Shown: positions 45,091 through 55,053, counted from the stretch's first letter. The stretch: 64,000 nucleotides of DNA from Woronichinia naegeliana WA131 (GCA_025370055.1 CP073041.1:5674272-5738271), one strand, 5' to 3'. Notes: a model not told the origin generated them from the letters alone. Translations and numbers: made by a program.

Positions 45091-45864
45091 CTAGCGCAGC
45101 AGAAATTGCAGTGCCAGGGAAGCTACCCCTCGGACGATCGCATCTAATTGAGGAGTGCCGGCCCCATTGGCGCGGGCATCTTGCATTGCTTGTAGATTTT
45201 TCAGAAAATTTTGGGCCGTATCATAACCATCGGTATTTTTCTCCTCCTCAAACAATTTGGAAGCATATTCGACATTTTGTTTAGCCGCCGTTTCATCTCC
45301 CATTTTTAACAAGGCCAAGCCGCGTCCTAGATAACCCGGCGCGAAATGGGGATCTAAATCCAGAGCTTTGTTGTAATTGCTCAGAGCCGCCTTAAAATTT
45401 CCCTTACGGCTTTCCAATAACCCCCAACCGAAGAAGAGTTCGGGCGTTCCGGCATTGGTCGGCATTCCCACCACTCCCTGGACAAAGGCAGAATCCAAAT
45501 TGGTAGCAGTCAGATTGGCATTGGTTAAATAGGCTCCTCGCAGATCTGTGCCATTCATGATCGCGCCCCGCAAATCGGCTCCGGTTAAATTCGCACTGTT
45601 AAAAGATGTTCCACTCAGATTCGCTCCCGTGAGATTGGCCCCACTCAAATTGGCCTGACTGAGATTGGCCCCCGCCAAGTTGGCCCCCGCTAAATTAGCC
45701 CCCGTTAAATCGGCAAATACCAGCCCAGAACCACTTAAGTCGCACATAGGACATTTTTTTGTACTCAGTAATTGCGCCAGTTGATTAATATTTTCGGCGA
45801 TCGCCGGAGCAGCAAGCAAAACCAATAGCCAAAAACTGGTTAAAGTACGAAGGGAAATAGACAT
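45091..45864 (-). CDS. Secreted pentapeptide-repeat/TPR protein
   Basis: About 257 aa starting at ATG 45864, or 264 aa from 45885. The signal peptide (SFWLLVLLAAPAIA-E) sends it across the membrane. A Cys pair (CPMC) comes next, then about 90 residues of A(N/D)LxGAxL pentapeptide repeats. A TPR-like region follows (GTPELFFGWGLLESRKGNFKAALSNYNKALDLDP). Beta-helix plus TPR suggests a periplasmic or lumenal scaffold. No partner is visible. The start at 45864 gives a clean signal peptide. Confidence 0.8.
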   Translation of the reverse strand: MSISLRTLTSFWLLVLLAAPAIAENINQLAQLLSTKKCPMCDLSGSGLVFADLTGANLAGANLAGANLSQANLSGANLTGANLSGTSFNSANLTGADLRGAIMNGTDLRGAYLTNANLTATNLDSAFVQGVVGMPTNAGTPELFFGWGLLESRKGNFKAALSNYNKALDLDPHFAPGYLGRGLALLKMGDETAAKQNVEYASKLFEEEKNTDGYDTAQNFLKNLQAMQDARANGAGTPQLDAIVRGVASLALQFLLR

Positions 45865-46285
45865 AGGATTCACCAGGAACTCCATTTATTCTAGTCAATT
45901 CTCATAGCCCGATCAGACGGTCATCAAACCTCAACTCTTGCTCATCTCAAATCAGGAAGAAACATTTACACTTACAAAAAGGCGATATACTTACCCTACT
46001 CACAGTGTACTTGTCTTAAGCTTTTAGGGCGACCATCTTTTTTTTGAATGCTTATTGGTGTTTTAGCCATTTTATCGGCCTCAGCAGCCGCCGGAATGCG
46101 GATTGCCCTACCACTCCTGATGATTGGCCTTTTACAGGATGATCTATGGTCAAACGTGCCAATTTTAGGGCGTATTAACCCAAGAATTTTAATTGCCATT
46201 CTAACCAGTTGGTCTTTATTTGAATTATTTGCCTCTAAACGACTACTCGGCCAGCGAATTTTGCAGATTATCCAACTCTTATTTA

Positions 46286-47974
46286 GGGCTTGCTGAAAAA
46301 GTCAAAAAACGAAAGAAATGTGGGTTAGGGAAGTATGGACTGAAAAAGCATAGATAACTTATCCTTATGGAAACAAATCAAAATACAGATTTTGTTTAAT
46401 CTATTGTTCCTTTCTGTCTAAAAAGGTCAACACAAATCACTCCTCACAAAAGAGAGGAAAATTAACACCATTTTTCACAAGAAAAACGACTCTACAACTT
46501 TTTACTTTTTGTCTTCTGAAGTAGAGTAGAAAGATTCATTACCAAAAAGTTCATCGCAATTACCGTTTCCGAGGTCTCAGGTAGTTTGGCCATCACTCGA
46601 CCAAGACTAAATTTCCTCTTTCCCTGTCCGAATTTACCCTCAATGGCATTACGCACTCTTTCATCTGAGCGTGCCTCTTTCTTTTTTTCTTTGCTCACCT
46701 CTTTCGGCGGTCTTCCCAATCGGGGACCACTCATTCTTATATCCCTTTCTTTACAATAAGCTCGATTCGCTTTTGTTCGATAGATTTTATCCACATGAAC
46801 CGATTCCGGATAACATCCTGTTTCCCTTTTATATTCTTCTATTCGCGCTTGTAAATCTCCCGATTCGTTGTAATTATCCCAACTTAATTTGTCTAAGAAG
46901 ACAAAGCCATTCACATTACTTGCCGATATTTTAGCTCCAAACTCTACTGCTTTTCCCGCTTTTCCACGCACTATTGGACGCACGTGAGGTTGGCTTACAC
47001 TCACAATTCTGTTTTCTACTTTATTTGTCTTTTTTTCATACATTTCTAACTGTTGCTCATACACTTTTCCTATCGTTACAAGCTCTTCTTGCTCTTTTTT
47101 CGTTAGTTTTTCTAACTTTGCTCCCTCTTCTATCATTTTTTCTATATCAGACAAGTTTCTTTTTATATATCCTAGTTGTTTTTTTTGTTCCTTTTCTTCT
47201 TTCTTTTTTTGACACACGACGTTTTTTTGCTATGGCTAAGTACTCTTTTCTTGCCACTTCCCTATAAGTCCTCGGCTTTTCTTTCCTTTTCTCTTTTATT
47301 TCTTCATACAGCTTATCTATTATTTTTTCTGTTTTTTCTCTGGCATCATTCAATATTCCTATATCCGTTGGATATTTTATATCTGCTGGTGTACAAGTCG
47401 CATCTAACAATAACTTTCCTTCATTTTCTTTTTTTTCTGACGCTACACCCGTCGCTTTTTTTTCTATTTCTTTATTAATTTTATTTATTAATTCCATTCC
47501 TATTTTTTTACGAAAATGAACCATCATTGACGCATTAAATGCTTCTTTGCTACTATAGCTTTCCATTCCTATAAAGTACTGTAAATAAGGGTTCTCTTTT
47601 ATTTGTTCTACTGTTTCTCTGTCACTTTTTCCTGAAATTTCTTTGATAATTAATGCTCCTAATGCCATTCTAAATGATTTGGCTGGGGCTCCTTTTTTTT
47701 CTGTGAAGTTTTTTGCATATTCTTCCTCATATTCTTCCCAAAGAATCATTTTTGACATTTCTATCCAACGATTTTCTTCGTCTAACTGCCCGCCGAACAG
47801 ATTTTTCAAGTTTTCTGGTGTTTCAATTGAGTACTGTTGCTTTCGGTACATCTGCTTTCTCTCTTCTTAATGCAATGGTTTTGAGGCATTCTACCCTATT
47901 TTCGTGCATTCTAGCGGTTCTTAATTCGCCTACTATTTTTCTCCGTAAAGGTTTCAGCTTTTTTCAGCAAGCCC
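46286..47974 (-). mobile_element. IS5/IS1182-like element, copy 4 (frameshifted)
   Basis: 1689 bp. The left flank is TATTTA (46280-46285); the right end is followed by TAATTA and then by the inner sequence of a fifth partial copy. Ends identical to the other copies. Confidence 0.92.
46492..47851 (-). pseudogene. IS5/IS1182-like transposase, copy 4, frameshifted
   Basis: A run of seven A in the intact copies is eight A here (47179-47186 on the plus strand as T8), in the KERRKGTKKQ region. Translation from 47851 ends at 47147 after 234 aa, and the C-terminal 240 codons continue in another frame to 46492. Leu variant at the SKMI(L/P)WEEY site, as in copies 1 and 5. Confidence 0.85.
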
Positions 47975-48302
47975 TAATTAATGCTCCTAATGCCATTCTA
48001 AATGATTTGGCTGGGGCTCCTTTTTTTTCTGTGAAGTTTTTTGCATATTCTTCCTCATATTCTTCCCAAAGAATCATTTTTGACATTTCTATCCAACGAT
48101 TTTCTTCGTCTAACTGCCCGCCGAACAGATTTTTCAAGTTTTCTGGTGTTTCAATTGAGTACTGTTGCTTTCGGTACATCTGCTTTCTCTCTTCTTAATG
48201 CAATGGTTTTGAGGCATTCTACCCTATTTTCGTGCATTCTAGCGGTTCTTAATTCGCCTACTATTTTTCTCCGTAAAGGTTTCAGCTTTTTTCAGCAAGC
48301 CC
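47975..48302 (-). mobile_element. Partial copy 5 of the IS5/IS1182-like element (5' end only)
   Basis: A 328-bp segment begins at an internal TAATTA of the IS and extends through the transposase start (48179) to the terminal repeat, followed by TATTTA (48303-48308). It matches the left-flank hexamer of copy 4, so copies 4 and 5 together occupy one original insertion site. Confidence 0.9.
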
Positions 48303-48697
48303 TATTTACGCCTCTGGTCGGCGCATTGATGGCAATAACCGTCACGAAACTGATTCACTTTAGCTTGCAACCTCTCTGGATGGTTGGGCTATTAGGGGGG
48401 ACATTTGCGCTTGTCCTGAAATTGGTGCAAGTGGGTTGGTTTTTTCGTCTGCGAGGAATTCCGCCCTGGGTCACGCTTTTGGAAGATATTCTCTGTGTGT
48501 GTTTGGTACTATTTGCCTTTAAAGCCCCTAAAAATGGGGGATTAATTGCCATGCTGTTGCTATGGATAGCTATTCGCAGTTCTACCGCTTGGCGAGCCTG
48601 GTACTTACAGTCGCAAAACGATTCTAAACTTCCGCCTGATTAGCTTCTTTCCCAATTGACGGAAATTTTCTGGCAACATCTATACATCTATCAAGCC

Positions 48698-49081
48698 TTA
48701 GGTTAATAGCGAAAAACAGAGATCTGGTCGTAAATTCTGGGCCCTGCGGAGATAGGAATGGTAAATTTCTGCTTGCGGTTTGGGTGTATTGACCTGAATG
48801 AGAACACGAATACACAACTTGAGGCTATCTTTCACTTGCATTTGCTGGACATCGAGTAACGGTACATGATTCCAGTTCGGTCTTTCCCTGGCGATCGCGG
48901 CCGGAAAAATAGCATCTAGATCGGGGGTAACAGAAAAAATGACACTGACAATCTCTTCGGGATCAAGTTGGTTTTGGGTTTCAATGGCATCCAGTAATTC
49001 ACTGACTGCATCGTGAATCGCCGCCACTGTATTTTCAGAAACGGTTGTTGCCCCGCGAATTGCGCGTGTTTTCCAGTCCAC
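48698..49081 (-). CDS. aroH: Chorismate mutase, AroH type
   Basis: A 127-aa monofunctional AroH-class chorismate mutase, which converts chorismate to prephenate for Phe/Tyr synthesis in the cytosol. The N-terminal Arg-containing block (AIRGATTVSENT) and the VSVIFSVTPDLDAIFPAAIAR segment are the family signatures. The conserved Arg near residue 92 (CIRVLIQVNT) is present. Length normal. Preceded by the disrupted DUF4126 gene on the opposite strand. Confidence 0.9.
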   Translation of the reverse strand: MDWKTRAIRGATTVSENTVAAIHDAVSELLDAIETQNQLDPEEIVSVIFSVTPDLDAIFPAAIARERPNWNHVPLLDVQQMQVKDSLKLCIRVLIQVNTPKPQAEIYHSYLRRAQNLRPDLCFSLLT

Positions 49082-49181
49082 AAACCCTATCCTCCGACCA
49101 ATAAATCTGCGATGACTTCACGTTTACTAAGCATATCACTGGAATGGAAAGGGCAGAAATGCAGAATCTGACTAGGCTGAC

Positions 49182-49511
49182 TTAAATAGCAGATTGAGAT
49201 TGAATTAACGATTGAATTCGGTAGAAATCTTCCCTGGCTTTAAAATCTTCTAGCCGTTGAGTAACTTTACCTTGCTCAAATAATAAGAGTGTCGGCAAGC
49301 TTCTGAGGCGATAGGTATGGGCTAATTTGAGGTTGCTATCCGCATTAACATCCACCAGCCTGACACAATCCCCACATTCGCCCTTCAGTTTCCAGAGGAG
49401 TGGATTGACAAAATGACAAAGTCCGCACCAAGGGGCCCAAAAGTACACCAAAACGGGTTTTGGGGATTCTAAAACAGTACTAGCAAATGTCTTTTCACTA
49501 ATAGATAACAT
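49182..49511 (-). CDS. Thioredoxin-like protein with CGLC active site
   Basis: A 109-aa thioredoxin fold. The active site WCGLC is at residues 28-32; CGPC is the canonical form, and Leu for Pro should alter redox potential. The cis-Pro is in RSLPTLLLF near 75. No signal peptide, so cytosolic. Two further cysteines near 46-49 (CGDC) are unusual. A disulfide reductase for unknown targets. Confidence 0.85.
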   Translation of the reverse strand: MLSISEKTFASTVLESPKPVLVYFWAPWCGLCHFVNPLLWKLKGECGDCVRLVDVNADSNLKLAHTYRLRSLPTLLLFEQGKVTQRLEDFKAREDFYRIQSLIQSQSAI

Positions 49512-49577
49512 TTGATCTGATCCCGATCGCTTACCTTATTACTATGTTATAGCCCATGGGGATCAGTCTGACCACCA

Positions 49578-49606
49578 ATAAAAAGCCTCCTGAAAATTCA
49601 GAAGGC
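49578..49606 (-). terminator. Rho-independent terminator after the small membrane protein gene
   Basis: On the minus strand GCCTTCTGAATTTTCAGGAGGC folds into a stem with one mismatch and is followed by TTTTTAT. It lies 53 bp past the stop at 49659. Confidence 0.8.
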
Positions 49607-49658
49607 CAAGGTATAAAGTTCACTGTTGACAAAAAAGTTGGGACGAAAAAATCTTGAT

Positions 49659-49934
49659 CTAGCCGATAAAAGGCGTATGACTAAAACCGAATAGGGGTGC
49701 ATGGCTGAAACAGAAAGCCCAGATTCCGCCCGTAAAAGCGATCGCAATCAGTAGATTGGTAAAGAAGCGACCAAATTCAGGGTTGAGTCCTAGCTCTTTA
49801 TCTTCCTTGCCTGCCGTAAAGAAGAGTGACCAAGCTTGGTTGCCATTGATGGTTTTGAAACTGTTGAAATCGGAGCGGAAAATAACCGGAGCAAAGAGAT
49901 CTTTGTTGGTGTAGATATCATAATCAGCGTTCAT
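49659..49934 (-). CDS. Small membrane protein next to hli
   Basis: A 91-aa protein with a hydrophilic N-terminal half (DLFAPVIFRSDFNSFKTING) and one membrane helix near 57-78 (FFTNLLIAIAFTGGIWAFCF). It then has a Gly/His/Phe-rich tail (HAPLFGFSHTPFIG). GGAG lies 7 bp before the ATG. The ELGLNPEFGRF stretch before the helix faintly recalls the E..NGR motif of chlorophyll-binding HLIPs but lacks its Asn-Gly-Arg-x-Ala-Met core. I do not recognise the family. A thylakoid role is suggested only by its neighbour. Confidence 0.6.
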   Translation of the reverse strand: MNADYDIYTNKDLFAPVIFRSDFNSFKTINGNQAWSLFFTAGKEDKELGLNPEFGRFFTNLLIAIAFTGGIWAFCFSHAPLFGFSHTPFIG

Positions 49935-50080
49935 AGGGTATCTCCGAACTTAATTTATTTATGTAAGATGACGATTTAGTGAGAAAAATGAGAAAGTCGC
50001 GTTGAACATTCTCAGAAAAGCCTTGAACAGAGGGTTAATAAGGTTTCTGAAGATGGGATAGCTGCCCAACGCTCCTAGAT

Positions 50081-50293
50081 TTAGAGACTGGTTAACCAAC
50101 CAATCACACCGTGACCAGTTAAAACTTCCATGCCTAAGAGCGCGACGAAACCAATCATGGCAAAGCGTCCGTTCATTTTTTCGGCATATTCTGTCCAGCC
50201 AGCTTGTACAGTGTCGTCCACATAGACCTTGGGTTCAATAGCAAAGTTGTTTAAACGGTTGTCAGAATCGAGTTTAAATCCGCGAGCAGTCAT
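50081..50293 (-). CDS. hli: High-light-inducible protein (one-helix Chl-binding)
   Basis: A 70-aa HLIP. The conserved chlorophyll-binding helix is [23 protein letters not shown], quoted here up to its key residues E..NGRxAMxGF and the C-terminal Glu. These proteins bind chlorophyll and carotenoid in photosystem II assembly intermediates and protect against excess light. I chose ATG 50293, preceded by AAGGAAA. A longer frame from 50338 would start upstream of the HLR1 box and add 15 residues. Which Hli paralogue it is cannot be told. Confidence 0.92.
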   Translation of the reverse strand: MTARGFKLDSDNRLNNFAIEPKVYVDDTVQAGWTEYAEKMNGRFAMIGFVALLGMEVLTGHGVIGWLTSL

Positions 50294-50316
50294 GGCTGTG
50301 TTTCCTTTTCTTTCTG

Positions 50317-50334
50317 TATGTAAACTAATGTAAC
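50317..50334 (-). promoter_or_regulatory. HLR1 box (RpaB site) upstream of hli
   Basis: The minus strand reads GTTACATT-AG-TTTACATA, matching the HLR1 consensus fully, 23 bp before the hli ATG. RpaB binding at HLR1 represses hli genes in low light. The short distance to the start suggests that the box overlaps the transcription start. Confidence 0.8.
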
Positions 50335-50366
50335 ACAATGTTAAGAATTATGACAACCCTATTGAC

Positions 50367-50395
50367 AAAAAAAGACGGTCGTGAAAACCGTCCTT
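50367..50395 (-). terminator. Terminator of the P-type ATPase gene
   Basis: The minus strand has GGACGGTTTTCACGACCGTC followed by TTTTTTT, 16 bp after the ATPase stop codon. The stem has seven G-C-rich pairs. Confidence 0.85.
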
Positions 50396-50410
50396 CCTCA
50401 AGTTAGGCAA

Positions 50411-53242
50411 TTAATACCCTTTTATTGGTTCTTGCCGCCAGCGTTGATAGAGACGATAGACAATTTTTTCCATCTCAATCCAGATGAAGATCAGAGCACT
50501 GAATCCAAAGCAAACCAATAGCTCATTGAGGGGTAAATACTGGGTTCCAAAGAATTGTCTGAGGGGTTCGACATAAATTAACAGTAGTTGCAGCAAGGAA
50601 GTCGCAACAATCGAGATGAGCAAAAAGGGATTGGAAAAGGGGTTCATTTCAATCGTCAGACGATGCACTGAACGAATCGCCAAGGCATGACCCATTTGGG
50701 CCAAACAGAGGGTAGTAAAGACCATTGTTTTCCAGCGATTAGGGGCGAGGGTGCCATTGAGGGTATGTTCCTGGGTGTAACCGTAGGCCCAGACCATTAA
50801 GAAAATGGTGACGATCGCTAAAATTAAACCTTGACGAATCATGTAAGCTCCCAAGCCCCTGGCAAAAATGCTTTCTTGGGGATCCTGGGGCGGTTGTTGC
50901 ATAACGGTGGGTTTGCCTGGTTCCACAGCTAGGGCCAAAGCCGGAACCCCGTCAGTGACTAGATTCATCCAGAGAATTTGCAAGGGGGATAATGGCACTC
51001 CTCCCAAACCAATGAGGGGCGCAGCAGCAATGGTTAAGACTTCTCCGATGTTACTGCCCAGAATATAGCGAATAAAACGACGGATATTAGTATAGACAAC
51101 CCGACCTTCTTCCACCGCAGCGACAATGGTGGCAAAATTATCGTCCAGTAAAATCATATCGCTGGCTTCTTTACTGACATCCGTTCCGGTAATACCCATC
51201 GCCACGCCAATATCGGCCTGTTTCAGGGCTGGTGCATCATTCACCCCATCCCCCGTCATGGCCACCACCTGATGCTGACGACGCAGGGCTTGAACAATTT
51301 GCAGTTTGTGTTCAGGGGAGACACGGGCATAGACCCCGACTTCTTGAACCACTTTTTCCAATTCACTCGCGCTGTACTGTTCTAACTCTCGACTGGTTAA
51401 CACCTGGGAACCTGGTTCAGCAATCCCTAAATCCTCGGCGATCGCTAAGGCGGTGAGGGGATGATCTCCGGTAATCATCACTGGACGAATACCGGCTACT
51501 CGACATTTAGCCACCGCCTCTCGAACCTCTGGTCGGGGAGCATCTAACATTCCCACTAAACCTAACCAAGTTAAGTCCCGTTCCGCTTGATCATCACTGA
51601 TTTTGTGGGGGATCTCATTCAGGTTTTTCGTGGCAAACCCTAATACCCGTAGCCCTTTGCCTGCCAGTTGATTGTTCTTTTCTAAGATGCGGGTTCGTTG
51701 TTCGGCACTCAACTCTAAAACCTGAGAACCCACTTGAATGTGGGTACAGCGTTCGAGGATTAATTCTGACGATCCTTTGACAAACATGATCAGTCCCTTT
51801 TCGGCCTGGATTAAACCCTGTTCATCCTCAACCACCACGCTCATGCGTTTACGTTCAGAGGAAAAGGGAAATTCGGCCACACGGGGAAAATATTGTTCCT
51901 GTTCATGTTTGAAAATACCGGCTTTACCCGCGACTACCAGTAACGCGCCTTCGGTGGGATCGCCCAGAATGGCCCATTCCCCATTTTCTTGTTGTAAAAC
52001 TGCATCATTGCAGAGCATACAGGCTTCGAGCAAGGCTTGAATTTCTGGCTTTGTTTTGGGATCAATGCTTTCGGTTTCGGAGACTTGAAATTGACCGACG
52101 GGGTTATAGCCTTCTCCGGTCACTTTGAGATCGCAGCGATCGCTGGTAATCGTCTGAACAACCATTTTATTTTGGGTCAGGGTTCCCGTTTTATCGGAAC
52201 AGATGGTGGTGACAGAACCCAAAGTTTCGACCGCACTGAGTTTGCGAATCAGGGCATTGCGTTTCGCCATCCGTTGAGTTCCCAGGGCCAAGGTTACGGT
52301 GATGACGGCGGGTAAACCTTCAGGAACCACTGCCACCGCCATACTTAAGGAAACCTCGACCAATTCCATAAAGAGATTGGGGCGTAGGATCGTGCCAAAA
52401 ATAATGACGATCGCCACCAAGATTAGGGAACCCGTGACTAGAACATTACCCAATTGGGTCATGCGTTTTTGGAGAGGGGTAGGTTCGGCCTCGACAGACT
52501 GAAGCGCGGAGGCAATTTTTCCCAATTCTGTCCGCATTCCGGTTTCTGTGACGATCACCGTGGCTCGACCCTGAACGACTTCCGTTCCTGAAAAGACCAG
52601 GTTAAAGCGATCGCCGACGGGACTATCGGCCGAGAGAATTTTATTTTCTTCTTTAGTGACGGCCTCTGCTTCCCCCGTTAAGGCCGATTCCCGTATTTGT
52701 AAATTAGCGGTTTCTAGGAGACGACCATCGGCGGCAACCTTAACCCCCGCTTCTAGTTGCATCACATCTCCTGGCACCACTTCTTTGGCATCCACTTCGC
52801 TCACCTTGCCTTCTCGGATGACACGGACTTTGGAAGAGGCCAGATTCTTGAGAGCAGCGAGGGCTTTTTCGGCTCCACTTTCCTGGACATAACCCAAGAT
52901 ACCGTTTAAAAGTACTACGGTGAAGATGGCCACTGCATCCTTGGGGAAAATAAATTTTCCTAACGATTGAGCTTGATGAATATCTAAAGCAGCAGAGATG
53001 ATGGCAACGGCGATCAGCATCAGCAGCATAATGTTTTTGAACTGATCTATCAAAATGTCCCAGGAAGTTCGCCCTCCCGTTTCTACCAATTCATTGCTGC
53101 CATAGGCTTTGAGATTTTCTTCCACCTGTTGATGGCTTAATCCCTGACTGCGATCGCTGTTTAATTGTTCAACAACTTGATCCGCCGTCAAGGTTTGCCA
53201 GGCAATGGAAGGATTTGGGGTCAAGGTAGAAGGAGAAGGCAT
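50411..53242 (-). CDS. pacL: P-type (P2A) calcium/cation-transporting ATPase
   Basis: A 943-aa P-type ATPase. The phosphorylation motif [11 protein letters not shown] falls near residue 349, actuator TGEA near 190, the [12 protein letters not shown] helix precedes the phosphorylation site, and the [11 protein letters not shown] hinge lies near 675. An N-terminal cation-ATPase domain and a C-terminal 4-helix domain place it with SERCA/PacL-type Ca2+ pumps. Ca2+ is the usual substrate; Na+ or Mn2+ cannot be excluded. Plasma-membrane export is expected. Divergent from the P-loop gene at 53435. Confidence 0.9.
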   Translation of the reverse strand: MPSPSTLTPNPSIAWQTLTADQVVEQLNSDRSQGLSHQQVEENLKAYGSNELVETGGRTSWDILIDQFKNIMLLMLIAVAIISAALDIHQAQSLGKFIFPKDAVAIFTVVLLNGILGYVQESGAEKALAALKNLASSKVRVIREGKVSEVDAKEVVPGDVMQLEAGVKVAADGRLLETANLQIRESALTGEAEAVTKEENKILSADSPVGDRFNLVFSGTEVVQGRATVIVTETGMRTELGKIASALQSVEAEPTPLQKRMTQLGNVLVTGSLILVAIVIIFGTILRPNLFMELVEVSLSMAVAVVPEGLPAVITVTLALGTQRMAKRNALIRKLSAVETLGSVTTICSDKTGTLTQNKMVVQTITSDRCDLKVTGEGYNPVGQFQVSETESIDPKTKPEIQALLEACMLCNDAVLQQENGEWAILGDPTEGALLVVAGKAGIFKHEQEQYFPRVAEFPFSSERKRMSVVVEDEQGLIQAEKGLIMFVKGSSELILERCTHIQVGSQVLELSAEQRTRILEKNNQLAGKGLRVLGFATKNLNEIPHKISDDQAERDLTWLGLVGMLDAPRPEVREAVAKCRVAGIRPVMITGDHPLTALAIAEDLGIAEPGSQVLTSRELEQYSASELEKVVQEVGVYARVSPEHKLQIVQALRRQHQVVAMTGDGVNDAPALKQADIGVAMGITGTDVSKEASDMILLDDNFATIVAAVEEGRVVYTNIRRFIRYILGSNIGEVLTIAAAPLIGLGGVPLSPLQILWMNLVTDGVPALALAVEPGKPTVMQQPPQDPQESIFARGLGAYMIRQGLILAIVTIFLMVWAYGYTQEHTLNGTLAPNRWKTMVFTTLCLAQMGHALAIRSVHRLTIEMNPFSNPFLLISIVATSLLQLLLIYVEPLRQFFGTQYLPLNELLVCFGFSALIFIWIEMEKIVYRLYQRWRQEPIKGY

Positions 53243-53434
53243 GATGGGAACTCCCGACTAGATTGGCACTAAAAAATAGTATTGTTGCTTAATAATAATA
53301 CTCCTTTGGGGATCGCTAGGGAAAATAATACAAATCATTACAGTGGGGAGCAGGCGAGGGCATCTTGTTGTATAGGGCCAATCTCTGCTTTAATGAGTTC
53401 TTCTGTTTTGTCTGGTTTTATTCTTCTCACCGCT

Positions 53435-54565
53435 ATGCTTGTTAATGCGCTTGCTTTGCCTCCCTACCTTGTCAGAAAAGCAGAAATTCAAACAGTTAGT
53501 CAAATTCTGGACGAAGATGGCGATCTGATGGTGGCGGGAGTATCGGGCAGTGGACGGCGATCGCTGATTCAGTGGGCAGCCCAACAGGTAGGAGCCAGGG
53601 TAATCAATATTGACTGTTTACGCGCTACGACTTCTTCCCGCTTTTTGACTTTGTTAGCAGAAGGATTATTAGGGGTTTTTGTTACGTCCCAGGAACTGAA
53701 CCTAATTGAACAATGGACAAAGGAACATCCCCTCAAACTAGAGAAAATCCCGATTCATCGTTCTAGTTTGGTCTGGAAAGCGGGTATGAAGGAAGAATGG
53801 GGCATTTTTCAGTCTCTCTTAACCTTGCCCCAGGTGATGGCAGAACTTTTGGACTGTCGAGTGGTGTTTGTTTTTCAGAATTTTCCTCATATTCGTTCCT
53901 GGGATCGCTCAGGAGAATGGGAAGCCTATCTTCGCCAGGAGGTTAAACGGCAAAGTCGAATTAACTATGTGATTATTGCCACTATCCCCGAACCCTGGGC
54001 CGATGACAGTCATTTGCAGGTCATGACCCTGGCTCCTGTGCCCCGTTTGGAACTTCAAGATTGGAGCCAATCCGTTATGGCAGCTAAAAGTCTTCAGTTT
54101 GATCAAGCCGCGTTGGAATTGTTTTTAGATTATATGCAGGGCCACTTAGGGGATGCGATCGCCCTAGCCCGTCGGATTGTTTTGGAATATCAGGTGGGAG
54201 TGCTGGAAGGTTATCAAAATTTAGCCTCTTATAGTCAAAATGGACTACATCCCGCCCACACCATTCAGATCCATCATGTTCGTCACAGTATGCTGGCACT
54301 GATTGAAGATCGTTCCCTCACCTTTGAGTCCTTGCTGTTACTCTTGCCACCGATTCAAGCGCGGGTTCTCGAAAGTTTAGCCATTGATCCGACGGATAGC
54401 CCCCATGCCAAGGATTATGTACGAATTCATCAACTTTCCAAGGGCGGGGGTCTTCAGGGGGCACTGTCAGGATTGGAACAAAAGGGGTTAATTCATGGCC
54501 CCAAACTGGGCTATCGGGTGGCAATGCCGCTATTTGCTTTTTGGCTCAAACAACGATTGTCTTGA
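53435..54565 (+). CDS. P-loop ATPase-like protein with degenerate Walker A
   Basis: A 376-aa protein from ATG 53435. The fold is that of archaeal-ATPase/AAA-type proteins: LPPYLVRKAEIQTVSQIL, then the nucleotide loop GVSGSGRRSLI, a Walker B-like VVFVFQNFPH near 150 and a winged-helix tail (LEQKGLIHGPKLGYR). In the loop the usual GK(T/S)SLI is GRRSLI, so the catalytic Lys and the next Thr/Ser are both Arg. ATP hydrolysis is doubtful. A longer frame from TTG 53282 would add 51 unusual residues. Role unknown. Confidence 0.55.
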   Translation: MLVNALALPPYLVRKAEIQTVSQILDEDGDLMVAGVSGSGRRSLIQWAAQQVGARVINIDCLRATTSSRFLTLLAEGLLGVFVTSQELNLIEQWTKEHPLKLEKIPIHRSSLVWKAGMKEEWGIFQSLLTLPQVMAELLDCRVVFVFQNFPHIRSWDRSGEWEAYLRQEVKRQSRINYVIIATIPEPWADDSHLQVMTLAPVPRLELQDWSQSVMAAKSLQFDQAALELFLDYMQGHLGDAIALARRIVLEYQVGVLEGYQNLASYSQNGLHPAHTIQIHHVRHSMLALIEDRSLTFESLLLLLPPIQARVLESLAIDPTDSPHAKDYVRIHQLSKGGGLQGALSGLEQKGLIHGPKLGYRVAMPLFAFWLKQRLS

Positions 54566-54577
54566 AATTTGTCTTAT

Positions 54578-54868
54578 TCAAGCGATCGCTCTCACTAGCA
54601 CAAAGGGTTGAACAATCAGGGTCAGAAATTGTTTTTCGGGTTCTCCGTTCCAAGTATTGAGTTCGTCAGGGGAGGGTTTATGAATCAGCAGTTCACTGAT
54701 CCAGTTTTGAACCGACTGTACATTGTCTTCGGCGATCGCCACTCCCACTTCGAGTAGATCGAGTGCCCCATCAACCACGATCACGGCATCACGTTTGGCA
54801 TGGGGAATGAGGGTTTCCCAATCCATCGGGGCTAATTCTGTTGCTAGTTGTGTTTGGATATCTGACAT
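54578..54868 (-). CDS. DUF2288 family protein
   Basis: A 96-aa protein from ATG 54868 (MSDIQTQLATELAPMDW...), the usual DUF2288 start. Conserved are the acidic VVVDGALDLLEVGVAIAEDN block and a WISELL segment. Cytosolic, of unknown function. A further in-frame ATG at 54922 would add 18 residues that are not family-like. About 160 bp of its 5' half and upstream DNA is duplicated at 56349-56507. Confidence 0.8.
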   Translation of the reverse strand: MSDIQTQLATELAPMDWETLIPHAKRDAVIVVDGALDLLEVGVAIAEDNVQSVQNWISELLIHKPSPDELNTWNGEPEKQFLTLIVQPFVLVRAIA

Positions 54869-54962
54869 GGTTAAAGACCAGAAATCTTGAATTTTACTTA
54901 AAAACTTGACATGAAAAGCCATAATACTTCTTTAACGCTACTGCGACTTAAACAATTCCTTG

Positions 54963-55053
54963 CTGTAAATTTTTCGCTGATTATTTCTAATGCAATGGCG
55001 GAAGTCTTACTGTATCGTGACCCAGGATAGGACTATCAACGAATTATTTACAG
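54963..55053. mobile_element. 91-bp MITE, copy B
   Basis: Same ends as copy A at 39519: CTGTAAATTTTTCGCTGAT at the left and the complement of CTGTAAATAATTCGTTGAT at the right. Interiors share GAAGTCTTA but are otherwise diverged. Non-coding. Confidence 0.75.

Larger units (their letters stand above)
46048..48643 (+). pseudogene. DUF4126 membrane protein split by nested IS copies
   Basis: The first part (46048-46285) encodes MLIGVLAILSASAAAG... to ...RILQIIQLLF. The second (48303-48643) resumes with TPLVGALMAITVTKLIHF... and ends at 48643. Removing 46286-48302 and one TATTTA duplicate gives one continuous frame of about 190 aa with five or six membrane helices, the DUF4126 family. Function of the family is unknown. 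The gene cannot be made intact in its present state. Confidence 0.85.

Noticed and set aside
50294-50338. Longer hli start at 50338
   Set aside because: The extension overlaps the HLR1 box and the family starts at the MTARGF site.
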